Assembly: GCF_018531495.1 (NCBI RefSeq)
Contig: NZ_JAHDTI010000009.1
Coordinates: 248,001-312,000 of the forward strand
Direction of reading: 5' to 3'
Source: Nonomuraea sediminis
GTDB taxonomy: Bacteria; Actinomycetota; Actinomycetes; Streptosporangiales; Streptosporangiaceae
DNA: 64,000 nt
In this document: in pieces, positions 52,653 through 60,585 of the stretch
How the letters are laid out: each line of letters starts with the position of its first letter
Position numbering within the stretch: position 1 is the stretch's first letter
Notes under the pieces: model-generated
Seen by the model: the letters and a program-made list of their open reading frames with translations, nothing else
The model's database searches: none
What the model was told of the DNA's origin: nothing
Made by a program: the position numbers and the translations under genes

Positions 52653-52952
52653 TTACTTCTTCTTGGCTGCCTTCTTGCCGCCGATGTTCACGAGCTCCTT
52701 GAAGTCGGAGCCCGGGCGGAACTTGGGTCCCCAGCTCTCGGCGACCTTGATCTCGGCACCGGTCGACGGGTTCCTGGCAGTCCGCGCCGGCTTGTGGACC
52801 ATCTCGAACGCGCCGAAGCCCGTGATCGAGACCTTGTCTCCGCTTGCGACCGCCTTCTGCACGGCGTCGATGATCGCGTTCACGGCCTCGGTGGCCGTCT
52901 TCTTGTCGCCCACCCGATCTGCGATGGCGTCGACGAGTTCCCGCTTGTTCAT
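52653..52952 (-). CDS. HU-family DNA-binding protein
   Basis: 99 residues from ATG 52952; frame continues upstream without support. HU/IHF fold: MNKRELVDAIADRVGDKKTA, KVSITGFGAFEMVHKPARTARNP (beta arms with the RNP tip), then a basic GGKKAAKKK tail. Nucleoid-associated architectural protein, like HupA of Streptomyces. Followed by its own strong terminator. Confidence 0.96.
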   Translation of the reverse strand: MNKRELVDAIADRVGDKKTATEAVNAIIDAVQKAVASGDKVSITGFGAFEMVHKPARTARNPSTGAEIKVAESWGPKFRPGSDFKELVNIGGKKAAKKK

Positions 52953-53050
52953 GAAAGTTCTGCTCCCCCAGTTTGGCTCGGGGTTCCAGCTCTCGAGTAC
53001 GACGTAGAAACCCCTTACGGGCTCGAAAGTAGGCCGGATCGCTGGGGAAC

Positions 53051-53281
53051 TCAATTACCCAGGGGGCTTTCTTTACCGCGTGGCGTGTCGTCGAGGCTGG
53101 TCAGGAAGGCTTCCAGACGGGCCGCGGCCCGTTCTGGATCACGCTTCGCGAGGTCGCAGATAGCGAGATATCGCCGTGCACAGCGCTCTTTCTCGGCGGG
53201 CGGGAGCATGCGGACGCGGCGGTGCGCCTCGCGCAACCGCCGCGCCAGTTCGTCGTCTTCTAGACGGTCGTCGGCAGCCAT
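53051..53281 (-). CDS. small helical hypothetical protein
   Basis: 76 residues, ATG start. Charged, mostly helical (ELARRLREAHRRVRMLPPAE, YLAICDLAKRDPERAAARLE). No domain is known. It overlaps the end of leuD by 22 bases on the same strand and ends before the HU promoter. Codon use fits a coding region; the ribosome site is weak. Confidence 0.6.
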   Translation of the reverse strand: MAADDRLEDDELARRLREAHRRVRMLPPAEKERCARRYLAICDLAKRDPERAAARLEAFLTSLDDTPRGKESPLGN

Positions 53282-53847
53282 GGCTGCCGACCATTCTCGT
53301 ACGTGCCGATGTCGTCACCGTGACGCAGGGTCAGCCCGATGTCGTCCAGGCCCTCCATGAGCCGCCAGCGCGTGTAGTCGTCCAGATCGAACGACCAGGC
53401 CTGGTCGCCCAGGCGGACCTCGCGCTCGGCCAGGTCGACGGTGATCCGCGTGGTCGGGTCCGCCTCGACGGCCGACTGCAGCTCCTCCACGATCTTGACG
53501 TCGAGCACGACGGGCAGCAGGCCCATCTTGGTGGAGTTGTTGCGGAAGATGTCGCCGAACCTGGGCGCGATCACGACGCGGAAGCCGTACTGCTGGATGG
53601 CCCAGACGGCGTGCTCGCGCGAGGAGCCGGTGCCGAAGTCGGGACCCGCCAGCAGGATCGAGGCGCCGTCGTACTTCTCCTGGTTCAGCACGAAACCGGG
53701 GTCCTCGCGCCAGGCGGAGAACAGGCCCTTCTCGAAGCCGGTGCGGCTGACCTGCTTGAGCCAGACGGCCGGGATGATCTGGTCGGTGTCGACGTTGCTG
53801 CGGCGCAGCGGCACCGCCGTACCGGTGTGGGTGGTGAAAGCTTCCAT
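53260..53847 (-). CDS. leuD: 3-isopropylmalate dehydratase small subunit
   Basis: 195 residues, ATG start with AGGAGAAC upstream. LeuD swivel domain: NVDTDQIIPAVWLKQVSR, GPDFGTGSSREHAVWAI, and APRFGDIFRNN. With LeuC it isomerises 2- to 3-isopropylmalate in leucine synthesis. 12 bases after leuC. Confidence 0.98.
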   Translation of the reverse strand: MEAFTTHTGTAVPLRRSNVDTDQIIPAVWLKQVSRTGFEKGLFSAWREDPGFVLNQEKYDGASILLAGPDFGTGSSREHAVWAIQQYGFRVVIAPRFGDIFRNNSTKMGLLPVVLDVKIVEELQSAVEADPTTRITVDLAEREVRLGDQAWSFDLDDYTRWRLMEGLDDIGLTLRHGDDIGTYENGRQPWLPTTV

Positions 53848-53858
53848 TTCGGGTTCTC

Positions 53859-55247
53859 CTAGGCCAGGTCGGCGGGCGCGGTGAGCTTGCCGGTGACGGC
53901 GGTCGCGGCGGCGACCTGGGGCGACACCAGGTGGGTGCGGCCACCCTTGCCCTGGCGGCCCTCGAAGTTGCGGTTGGAGGTCGACGCGCTGCGCTCGCCC
54001 GGCTGGAGCGTGTCCGGGTTCATGCCCAGGCACATCGAGCAGCCGGCCTGGCGCCACTCGGCCCCCGCCTCCTCGAAGACCTTGTCCAGGCCCTCCTTCT
54101 CGGCCTCCAGCTTGACCAGCATGGAGCCGGGCACCACCAGCGTGCGGGTCTTGACCTTGCGCCCGCGCAGGATCTCGGCGGCGGCCCGCAGGTCCTCCAC
54201 GCGCCCGTTGGTGCACGAGCCGACGAAGACCGTGTCGACCTCGATCTCGCGCAGCGGCGTGCCCGCGGTCAGGCCCATGTACTCCAGCGCCCGCTCGGCC
54301 GCGGCCCGATCGACCGGGTCGGCGAAGCTCTCGGGGTCGGGTACGGCCTCGCCGAGCGGCAGGCCCTGGCCCGGGTTCGTGCCCCAGGTCACGTACGGCG
54401 TGAGCGTCGAGGCGTCGATCTCGACGACCTTGTCGAAGGTGGCGTCGTCGTCGGTGCGCAGCGACTTCCAGTACTCCACGGCCTGGTCCCAGGCCTCGCC
54501 CGTCGGGGCGTGCTTGCGGCCCTTGAGGTAGGCGAACGTGGTCTCGTCCGGGGCGATCATGCCGGCGCGGGCGCCCGCCTCGATGGACATGTTGCAGACC
54601 GTCATCCGGCCCTCCATGGAGAGCTTGCGGATTGCCTCGCCGCGGTACTCGACGATGTAGCCCTGGCCGCCGCCGGTGCCGATCTTGGCGATGATCGCCA
54701 GGATCAGGTCCTTGGCCGTGACGCCGGCGGGCAGGTCGCCCTTGACCTCGATGGCCATCGTCTTGGGCCGGTAGGCGGGCAGCGTCTGGGTGGCCAGCAC
54801 GTGCTCGACCTCGGAGGTGCCGATGCCGAACGCGATGCCGCCGAAGGCGCCGTGGGTGGAGGTGTGCGAGTCGCCGCACACGATCGTCATGCCCGGCTGG
54901 GTCAGGCCGAACTGCGGGCCGATGATGTGCACCACGCCCTGCCCGGCGTCGCCCATCGGGTGCAGCCGGATACCGAACTCGGCGGCGTTCTTGCGCAGGG
55001 TCTCGACCTGCGTCTTGGACACCGGGTCCGAGATCGGGCCGAGCACGGTCGGCACGTTGTGGTCCTCGGTGGCGATCGTGAGATCGGGCCTTCGCACGCT
55101 ACGGCCGGCGAGACGCAGGCCGTCGAACGCCTGCGGGCTGGTCACCTCGTGAATGAGGTGCAGGTCGATGTAGAGCAGGTCCGGCTCACCCTCGGCACGC
55201 CGCACGACGTGCTGCTCCCAGACCTTCTCGGCCAGTGTGCGGCCCAT
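53859..55247 (-). CDS. leuC: 3-isopropylmalate dehydratase large subunit
   Basis: 462 residues, ATG start. Aconitase-family [4Fe-4S] subunit: GDSHTSTHGAFGG, VGSCTNGR (first cluster Cys), and AGCSMCLGMNPD (other two Cys). Full length. Divergent from ndgR, whose product controls leuCD in Streptomyces. Confidence 0.98.
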   Translation of the reverse strand: MGRTLAEKVWEQHVVRRAEGEPDLLYIDLHLIHEVTSPQAFDGLRLAGRSVRRPDLTIATEDHNVPTVLGPISDPVSKTQVETLRKNAAEFGIRLHPMGDAGQGVVHIIGPQFGLTQPGMTIVCGDSHTSTHGAFGGIAFGIGTSEVEHVLATQTLPAYRPKTMAIEVKGDLPAGVTAKDLILAIIAKIGTGGGQGYIVEYRGEAIRKLSMEGRMTVCNMSIEAGARAGMIAPDETTFAYLKGRKHAPTGEAWDQAVEYWKSLRTDDDATFDKVVEIDASTLTPYVTWGTNPGQGLPLGEAVPDPESFADPVDRAAAERALEYMGLTAGTPLREIEVDTVFVGSCTNGRVEDLRAAAEILRGRKVKTRTLVVPGSMLVKLEAEKEGLDKVFEEAGAEWRQAGCSMCLGMNPDTLQPGERSASTSNRNFEGRQGKGGRTHLVSPQVAAATAVTGKLTAPADLA

Positions 55248-55311
55248 TGATCTCCTCCTTGAGATTCCCTCCGACTTGCTTTCTCATATGTCGAGACGGC
55301 AGTATCGGTGT
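55248..55311. promoter_or_regulatory. leuC-ndgR divergent promoter with candidate NdgR site
   Basis: In this 64-bp spacer TCTC-N7-GAGA occurs at 55282-55296 around an ATATG core. NdgR/AreB proteins bind this intergenic region in Streptomyces; the palindrome is the best candidate here. No leader peptide or attenuator for leucine is present. Confidence 0.5.
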
Positions 55312-56028
55312 ATGGACAACTCTAGCGGAGTCGGCGTACTGGACAAGGCCGTTCTCGTGCTCAACGCTCTCGAAGCGGGCCCTGCCTCGCTCGCGCAGCT
55401 CGTTCAGGCCACCGGCCTGGCCCGGCCCACGGCGCACCGGCTCGCGGTCGCACTGGAGCACCACAGGATCGTCACCCGCGACACGCAAGGCCGTTTCGTC
55501 CTCGGACCGCGTCTTTCCGAGTTGTCCACAGCGGCGGGCGAGGACCGGTTGCTGGCCGTCGCCGCCCCCATCTTGTTGCAGTTGCGAGATTTGACCGGGG
55601 AGAGTGCGCAACTTTACCGGCGCCAGGGTGACGAGCGGGTGTGCGTGGCGGCGGCCGAGCGTGCGTCAGGGCTTCGCGACACCGTGCCCGTGGGGTCGGC
55701 CCTGCCGATGACCGCGGGGTCGGCGGCCCAGATACTGCTGGCGTGGGAGGAGCCTGACCGGCTGCACCGCGGGTTGCGCGGCGCCAAGTTCACCGCGGCC
55801 ACCCTGGCCTCGGTGCGGCGGCGTGGCTGGGCTCACAGCGTGGGCGAGCGGGAGCAGGGCGTGGCCAGCGTCTCGGCGCCCATCCGCGGCACCGGCGGCA
55901 AGGTCATCGCGGCCGTGTCGGTCTCGGGCCCCATCGAACGCCTCACCCGCGCCCCCGGCCGCCTCCACGCGGTCCCCGTCATGGCCGCCGCCGAACGCAT
56001 CACCGAGGCCATGCGCCGCTCCTCCTAA
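55312..56028 (+). CDS. ndgR: IclR-family regulator NdgR
   Basis: 238 residues from ATG 55312. IclR winged helix near residues 8-65 (GVLDKAVLVLNALEAGPASLAQLVQATGLARPTAHRL), then the IclR effector domain (GLRDTVPVGSALPMTAGSAAQILLAW). Orthologue by sequence type and by divergent position to leuCD of NdgR (Streptomyces coelicolor) and AreB (S. clavuligerus), which regulate leucine, methionine and other amino-acid genes. Confidence 0.92.
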   Translation: MDNSSGVGVLDKAVLVLNALEAGPASLAQLVQATGLARPTAHRLAVALEHHRIVTRDTQGRFVLGPRLSELSTAAGEDRLLAVAAPILLQLRDLTGESAQLYRRQGDERVCVAAAERASGLRDTVPVGSALPMTAGSAAQILLAWEEPDRLHRGLRGAKFTAATLASVRRRGWAHSVGEREQGVASVSAPIRGTGGKVIAAVSVSGPIERLTRAPGRLHAVPVMAAAERITEAMRRSS

Positions 56029-56035
56029 CGCTCCC

Positions 56036-56426
56036 CGCCGTACTCCGGCTGAGGACCCGCGCCCGGCGCTTCCGGCGAGTCGGCGCCGCTTCCCCACCGC
56101 CACGGCACCCAGGACCCAGCTGAGCGCGCCTCCGGGTCACGCGCCGTACCTGAGCGCCGAGCCGGACGCCCCACCAGCGCGGTCGCCCCTGGAACGGCGG
56201 CCCCCCTCTGTACGGCAGGCCCCAGTACGTCCACCCCCGGAACGGCGGGCCACCCCCCAGGCGCCGGGTCGGTGAGACGTTGTGCGGCGGAGATCGGCGC
56301 CCGGGTACGGCGCGCGACCTGGAGCGCTGGGACGTGGGTTCCGGGCGTCGTTGCGGTGGGCAAGTGTCACCGACTCGCCAGTGTCGCCGGTCGCGGATCC
56401 TCAGCCGAAGTACGGCGGGCGGCCGG
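56036..56426. repeat. element A - B - reversed A: 390-bp inverted-repeat intergenic block
   Basis: Element A forward at 56036-56106 (ACTCCGGCTGAGGACCCGCG, CCGGCGCTTCCGGCGAGTCG, CTTCCCCACCGCCACGGCAC) starts 8 bases after the ndgR stop. B-type words in reverse lie near 56262-56320. Element A in reverse occupies 56346-56426 (GTTGCGGTGGGCAAGTGTCA, CCGACTCGCCAGTGTCGCCG, GATCCTCAGCCGAAGTACGG). The two A copies therefore face each other as the arms of a large imperfect inverted repeat. No gene lies within. Confidence 0.8.
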
Positions 56427-56449
56427 AGGGCGCGGCCTGCCGTACAAGA

Positions 56450-56580
56450 ACAAGCCGCCGCACGCGAAACGGGCCGCCGTACAGGAGCAAGCCACCGCAC
56501 AAGAAGCAAGCCACCGCACAAGAAGCGGGCCACCGCACGAGAAGCGGGCCGCCGTGTGAGAACAAGCCGTGCAAGAAACG
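56450..56580 (+). repeat. short tandem repeats of about 19 bp
   Basis: Units of the form AAGAAGCGGGCCACCGCAC or AAGAAGCAAGCCACCGCAC occur about five times with drift. No gene; 56581-56703 shows a weak upstream region of the next gene. Confidence 0.7.
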
Positions 56581-56703
56581 GGCCGGCGGGCGAGGGGCGG
56601 CGGGTGAGGGTGGGGAAGTGCTGCTATTGGACGCGGTGCCCATGATCAGCAAAACCGCCTAATTGGGGAGCCGAGTGCCTCGCGGGAGCACTAGCCTGAT
56701 TGG

Positions 56704-58422
56704 GTGACCGATCGCATCGAGGTAGCCGCCACTGAGCTGCGACCCCTGCTCGAAGAGTTCATCATGTGGGCGCGTACCAACGCGCCCGGAAGCGACCCCG
56801 AGCTCGTGGGGCCCGCCGCACTCTGGCACCGTCTCGCCTTCTCCGACGACACCGGCACGTGGAAGCGCGCCGACCTGCGCAACGTGCTGCTCGACCGGAT
56901 GCCCAAGGTCGTCGAGGACCCCGATGCGGCCGCCGACGGGATGCTGCCCGCCGTCGACGCCTACCTGACGTTCCTGTCGCAGACCGGCAAGCTCAGCGAG
57001 CGCTCCGACTCGCTGGACGATCTGCAGGCCGAGCTCGACGACCTCGAGGAGGACTTCGTCGAGCTCATGGAGGACCTGCTCGACGAGGACGGCGAGGACG
57101 ACGACGAGGAGGAGGGCAGCGACCTGGGCGACTTCGAGCCGTTCGCGGACGAGCTCGGCGACCTGCCCACGATCCGGCTGCGGCCCGACTCCGAGCTGGC
57201 CGCCGCCGCGCGCCAGGTCCCGCTCATCGCCAAGGCCCGCGACCTGGCCCTCTGGGTCGGCTCGGGCCGCAAGGTGGGCGACGACTCGCTGCTGTCCGAC
57301 TCCGAGGTCGAGCAGGCCCTGGAGGCCATCGGCCTGGAGCGCCCCGACACCGAGGGCCCGCTGGCCGAGTCGGTCCCCCAGCTGTGGAACATCTGGAACC
57401 TCGCCGTCGACCTGGAGTTCCTCGAGCCCGGCGAGGGCAACACGGTCGCCGTCCAGGACGACACCGCCGAGTGGCCCTTCGACGACGACGAGGACGTGCT
57501 CGACGCCTGGATGCTCGGCCTGCACTCGGTCGACTACGGCGACCCCGAGCTGGCCGACGACGACCTGACCATGGCGCTGGCCGGGCTCTCCCGCGGCGTG
57601 CTGGTACGGCTGCTGCTGGCCGGCGGCTCGCGACCACGCGAGGAGCTGGCCACCGAGCTGCGTGAGGCCGCCGCCGAGCTGGACGAGCTGGGCGCCGAGG
57701 CCTGGGAGGCCGCGGGCGACCCGCTGGCGTCGGTGCTCGACTGGCTCAGCGGGTACGGCATGCTCGAGGTCGCCGGTGCCACGGTCACGCTGACCGCGCT
57801 CGGCACCGAAGGCATCGTCCACCTGGTCGACGACGCCGACATCGAGGTCGACGCCCGTCCCGCGATCGAGTCGATGAGCGCGCACGACCTGCTCGAGCTC
57901 AGCGCCGAGCTGCCCGAGGACGAGGCCGACGCGGAGCTCGCCGCCTGGATGGAGCGCCGCGAGCCCGCCCGCGCCGCCGAGGAGCTGCTCGCGGCCGCGG
58001 CCGAGGACGACGGCAACGCCCTCATCAGGGTCCAGGCCGCCAGCGTGGTCGGCACGCTCGGCGAGGCCGCGATCCCGGCCTGGCAGGAGGCGCTCAAGGA
58101 GCCCTCCCTGCGGCCCTACGCGGCCACCCACCTCAGCCAGCTCGAGGTGCCCGGCGCACCCGAGCCCACCCAGGACGATACGCACTGGCTCATCCTGGAC
58201 ATGTGGACGATCTCGGCTGGGCTGGGGCGGGCGGAGTTCGTGGGCAGCCTCAAGGACATCGGGCCTGACCTGCTCAACAACCTGCTCGAGGTGATCTGGA
58301 AGATTCCGCACGCGCACGTGGAGGAGTTGCTGGACCTCATCTCCCAGGTCCATCCGGACAAGCAAGTCGCCAAGGCCGCCCGCCGGGCCCTGTTCAAAGC
58401 CCGCTCCGCCGGCCACCCCTGA
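56704..58422 (+). CDS. acidic protein of unknown function
   Basis: 572 residues, GTG start. Very acidic overall, with a central Asp/Glu tract near residues 115-140 (LDEDGEDDDEEEGSDLGDFE). The N-terminal ~110 residues, the middle (ARDLALWVGSGRKVGDD, WNIWNLAVDLEFLEPGEG) and C-terminal HEAT-like helices (LIRVQAASVVGTLGEAAIPAWQEAL, DLLNNLLEVIWKIPHAHVEELL) appear folded. No domain is recognised. A cytoplasmic protein-binding role is possible. It stands alone between two repeat-rich gaps. Confidence 0.8.
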   Translation: MTDRIEVAATELRPLLEEFIMWARTNAPGSDPELVGPAALWHRLAFSDDTGTWKRADLRNVLLDRMPKVVEDPDAAADGMLPAVDAYLTFLSQTGKLSERSDSLDDLQAELDDLEEDFVELMEDLLDEDGEDDDEEEGSDLGDFEPFADELGDLPTIRLRPDSELAAAARQVPLIAKARDLALWVGSGRKVGDDSLLSDSEVEQALEAIGLERPDTEGPLAESVPQLWNIWNLAVDLEFLEPGEGNTVAVQDDTAEWPFDDDEDVLDAWMLGLHSVDYGDPELADDDLTMALAGLSRGVLVRLLLAGGSRPREELATELREAAAELDELGAEAWEAAGDPLASVLDWLSGYGMLEVAGATVTLTALGTEGIVHLVDDADIEVDARPAIESMSAHDLLELSAELPEDEADAELAAWMERREPARAAEELLAAAAEDDGNALIRVQAASVVGTLGEAAIPAWQEALKEPSLRPYAATHLSQLEVPGAPEPTQDDTHWLILDMWTISAGLGRAEFVGSLKDIGPDLLNNLLEVIWKIPHAHVEELLDLISQVHPDKQVAKAARRALFKARSAGHP

Positions 58423-58467
58423 CCTCCCGCGCCCCGCGTCACCCCCCACCTCCGCGCCGGGCCCCCT

Positions 58468-58560
58468 CCACCCACCTCCGGGCCTCCTCCACCCACCTCC
58501 AGGCCCCCTCCAACCGCCTTCAGGCCCCCTCCAACCGCCTTCAGGCCTCCTCCACCCGAG
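58468..58560 (+). repeat. 21-bp tandem repeat, about four copies
   Basis: Units beginning CCACCCACCTCC or CCAACCGCCTTC start at 58468, 58489, 58510, 58531 and 58552 at an exact 21-bp spacing. They lie 45 bases after the acidic gene's stop. The whole 58423-59235 gap is pyrimidine- or GC-rich low-complexity DNA without a gene. Confidence 0.8.
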
Positions 58561-58742
58561 GCCCCTTTCCCACTCTTCCAGGGCCCCCTCGTGTCACCCG
58601 TCTTTGGTGACCCCGCGCTGCCCGGCTCCCGTCGCCCTGTGCTGCCCGCCTCGCGCGCCTCAGGTCCCTGCGTCACCGCCTCGGGGTCCTGGGTTGCCGC
58701 CTCCACGGTCCCGGGTCGCCGCCCTGGGTGCCCGGGTGGGCC

Positions 58743-58796
58743 GCCGTACCAGGGCGCCGACAACCGCCGTACAACGTCCCGCCGACCCGGCGCCAG
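58743..58796 (+). repeat. single copy of element B
   Basis: GCCGTACCAGGGCGCCGACA, then CGCCGTACAACGTCCCGCCG and ACCCGGCGCCA: the same order as in the 12-kb array and at 20772. About 58880-58965 carries two to three loose copies of CCCGCGTCGCGCGCCTC. Confidence 0.7.
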
Positions 58797-58966
58797 TGAG
58801 TCCCTGCGCGTTCCCTAGGGCCCCTGCGTCGCGGGTCGGGCGCTTCTCGCTGCTCGGCCTCGCCGCATCCCTCGTTACCCCTCCGTGCGTCCCGCGTCGC
58901 GCGCCTCAGGGTCCCGCGTCGCGCGCCTCGGGTCCCGCGTTAGGTCCCGCTTTGGGTCCCGCGTCA

Positions 58967-59068
58967 GGGGTGCCGCGTTGGGGGTGCCGCGTTGGGGGTG
59001 CCGCGTTGGGGGTGCCGCGTTGGGGGTGCCGCGTTGGGGGTGCCGCGTTGGGGGTGCCGCGTTGGGGG
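58967..59068 (+). repeat. seven exact copies of a 14-bp tandem repeat
   Basis: TGCCGCGTTGGGGG repeats at 58971, 58985, 58999, 59013, 59027, 59041 and 59055 with no mismatch. It is not a multiple of three and not in a gene, and ends about 165 bases before the F420-dependent oxidoreductase start. The G-runs (GGGGG every 14 bases) could form quadruplex DNA. Confidence 0.9.
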
Positions 59069-59235
59069 GCTCGGGTGGTCGCCTCGGGAGCTCGGGGAGT
59101 CGCCGTGCCGAGGGGTCGAGGACCGCTGTAGGGCGGATCGTCGGGTCGGGGCGTCGTGGGGTGGTCAGGGGTGGGGTGGGAGGGGATGCTGGCGGGGGGC
59201 CCGGCTGTGGGGCTGGGTGTGGTGAGGAGGTTGGG

Positions 59236-60063
59236 ATGCGGTTCGCGATCAAGACGAGGCCGGAGCACCAGACGTGGGCGGAGATCCGTGATGTCTGGGT
59301 GGCGGCGGATCAGATCGAGCTGTTCGAGTCCGCCTGGAACTGGGATCACTTCTATCCGCTGACCGGTGACACGCTGAACGGCCCGAACCTGGAGGGCTGG
59401 ACGATGCTGGCCGCGATGGCGCAGGCCACGCGGCGGATCCGGCTGGGCTGCCAGGTGACCGGCATGATCTACCGGCATCCGGCGGTGCTGGCGAACATGG
59501 CGGCGACGGTCGACATCATCTCCGATGGGCGGCTGGAGCTGGGGCTGGGCGCCGGGTGGAACCAGCAGGAGTGCGACGCCTACGGGATCGAGCTGCCGCC
59601 GCTGCGGGAGCGTTTCGACCGGTTCGACGAAGGCGTCGAGGCCATCGCGAAGCTGCTGAGCCAGACCTCGACCACGTTCGAGGGCCGCTACGTCCGCCTG
59701 ACCGACGCCAGGTGCGAGCCGAAGCCGGTGCAGCGGCCGTACCCGCCCATCACGATCGGCGGACGCGGGCCGAAGCGCACGCTGCGCACGGCGGCGCGCT
59801 GGGCGCAGCAGTGGAACGTGATCACCCAGGACGCCGATGACTGGCTCGCGCTGAAGGAGGTCCTGCTGGGCCACTGCGCCGATCTGGGACGGGAGCCGTC
59901 GGAGATCACGTGCTCGGTGAACGTCCGGGTCGATCCCGACGACGTGGACGCAGTGACGGGCCCGGTGGACGCCTACCGCGAGGCGGGCGCCGACCTGGTG
60001 ATCATCAACCTGCCGCACCACGCGAAGCCGGACATCCTGGAACGGCTCGCCGGGATCCTCTGA
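59236..60063 (+). CDS. LLM-class F420-dependent oxidoreductase
   Basis: 275 residues from ATG 59236, with GAGG six bases upstream. Luciferase-like monooxygenase fold; MRFAIKTRPEHQTWAEIRDV, WNWDHFYPLTGDTLNGPNLE, ISDGRLELGLGAGWNQQEC and PPITIGGRGPKRTLRTAARW place it in the Rv1855c-like (TIGR03560) branch of F420-dependent enzymes. Substrate unknown. It matches the presence of the F420 gene cofC. Confidence 0.92.
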   Translation: MRFAIKTRPEHQTWAEIRDVWVAADQIELFESAWNWDHFYPLTGDTLNGPNLEGWTMLAAMAQATRRIRLGCQVTGMIYRHPAVLANMAATVDIISDGRLELGLGAGWNQQECDAYGIELPPLRERFDRFDEGVEAIAKLLSQTSTTFEGRYVRLTDARCEPKPVQRPYPPITIGGRGPKRTLRTAARWAQQWNVITQDADDWLALKEVLLGHCADLGREPSEITCSVNVRVDPDDVDAVTGPVDAYREAGADLVIINLPHHAKPDILERLAGIL

Positions 60064-60089
60064 CAGCGCACCACCGAGCAGCAGGCTGC

Positions 60090-60260
60090 TCGGCCGCTAC
60101 CGCACGTCGACGCGGCGCTGGAGGAGCTGGGCGCCCCGGTGGACGGCCAGGCGGATGTTCTACTACACGGTGTCCCACGCGCTGCGGAGGCCTTCGGGGC
60201 CGATCGCCTGGTCCTGGGCTCGGACTTCGCCTTCGCCGACCACGGTGCGGCGGTTAGACC
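60090..60260 (+). pseudogene. decayed amidohydrolase-family fragment
   Basis: Two frames carry pieces of the C-terminus of an ACMSD-like amidohydrolase: RRMFYYTVSHALR in the frame of 60155, and AEAFGADRLVLGSDFAFAD in another frame. In intact enzymes these read FYYDTVSH...FGADRLVLGSDFPF in one frame. A frameshift and loss of the rest leave a remnant; there is no start with a ribosome site. Confidence 0.55.
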
Positions 60261-60283
60261 CTGCCTTCGCAGGCAAAAAAGAA

Positions 60284-60315
60284 ATGAGCAGACCGAGAAG
60301 GCTCGGACTGCTCAT
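60284..60315 (-). terminator. terminator of the tRNA-Glu transcript
   Basis: ATGAGCAGACCGAG (60284-60297) pairs with CTCGGACTGCTCAT (60302-60315) with a single mismatch and a 4-base loop; on the minus strand it is followed by TTCTTTTTTG. It lies 16 bases past the 3' end of the second tRNA gene. Confidence 0.88.
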
Positions 60316-60331
60316 GACACGCGAGAGACAG

Positions 60332-60404
60332 TAGTCCCGACCGGATTCGAACCGGCGCTACCGCCTTGAGAGGGCGGCGTCCTGGGCCACTAGACGACGG
60401 GACC
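60332..60404 (-). tRNA. tRNA-Glu (CTC), second in transcript
   Basis: 73 bases. Acceptor GGTCCCG/CGGGACT with a G1-U72 wobble, anticodon loop CTCTCAA (anticodon CTC), T-loop TTCGAAT, discriminator A. No CCA is encoded. Identical to the copy at 60426-60498. Confidence 0.95.
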
Positions 60405-60425
60405 TTCGCGAGCTTGTGACAGTGG

Positions 60426-60498
60426 TAGTCCCGACCGGATTCGAACCGGCGCTACCGCCTTGAGAGGGCGGCGTCCTGGGCCACTAGACGACGGGACC
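60426..60498 (-). tRNA. tRNA-Glu (CTC), first in transcript
   Basis: 73 bases, identical in sequence to the copy 21 bases downstream in the transcript. Same folding and anticodon CTC. The pair forms a two-tRNA operon with the terminator at 60284-60315. Confidence 0.95.
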
Positions 60499-60585
60499 CT
60501 GTCCACAAGCGAACGTGCCGGGCCTCCCCGGCAACGGAGGTAACTCTACCGCACCCCGAGGAGTGCCACCAAACCGCTTTGCAGG

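Noticed and set aside
58967..59068. Possible CRISPR array
   Set aside because: Units are 14-bp head-to-tail copies with no spacers and no cas genes; it is a simple tandem repeat.
60139..60369. 76-codon frame containing LVLGSDFAFAD as a real gene
   Set aside because: It runs into the tRNA terminator and tRNA gene and holds only part of an amidohydrolase motif split over two frames; treated as a remnant.
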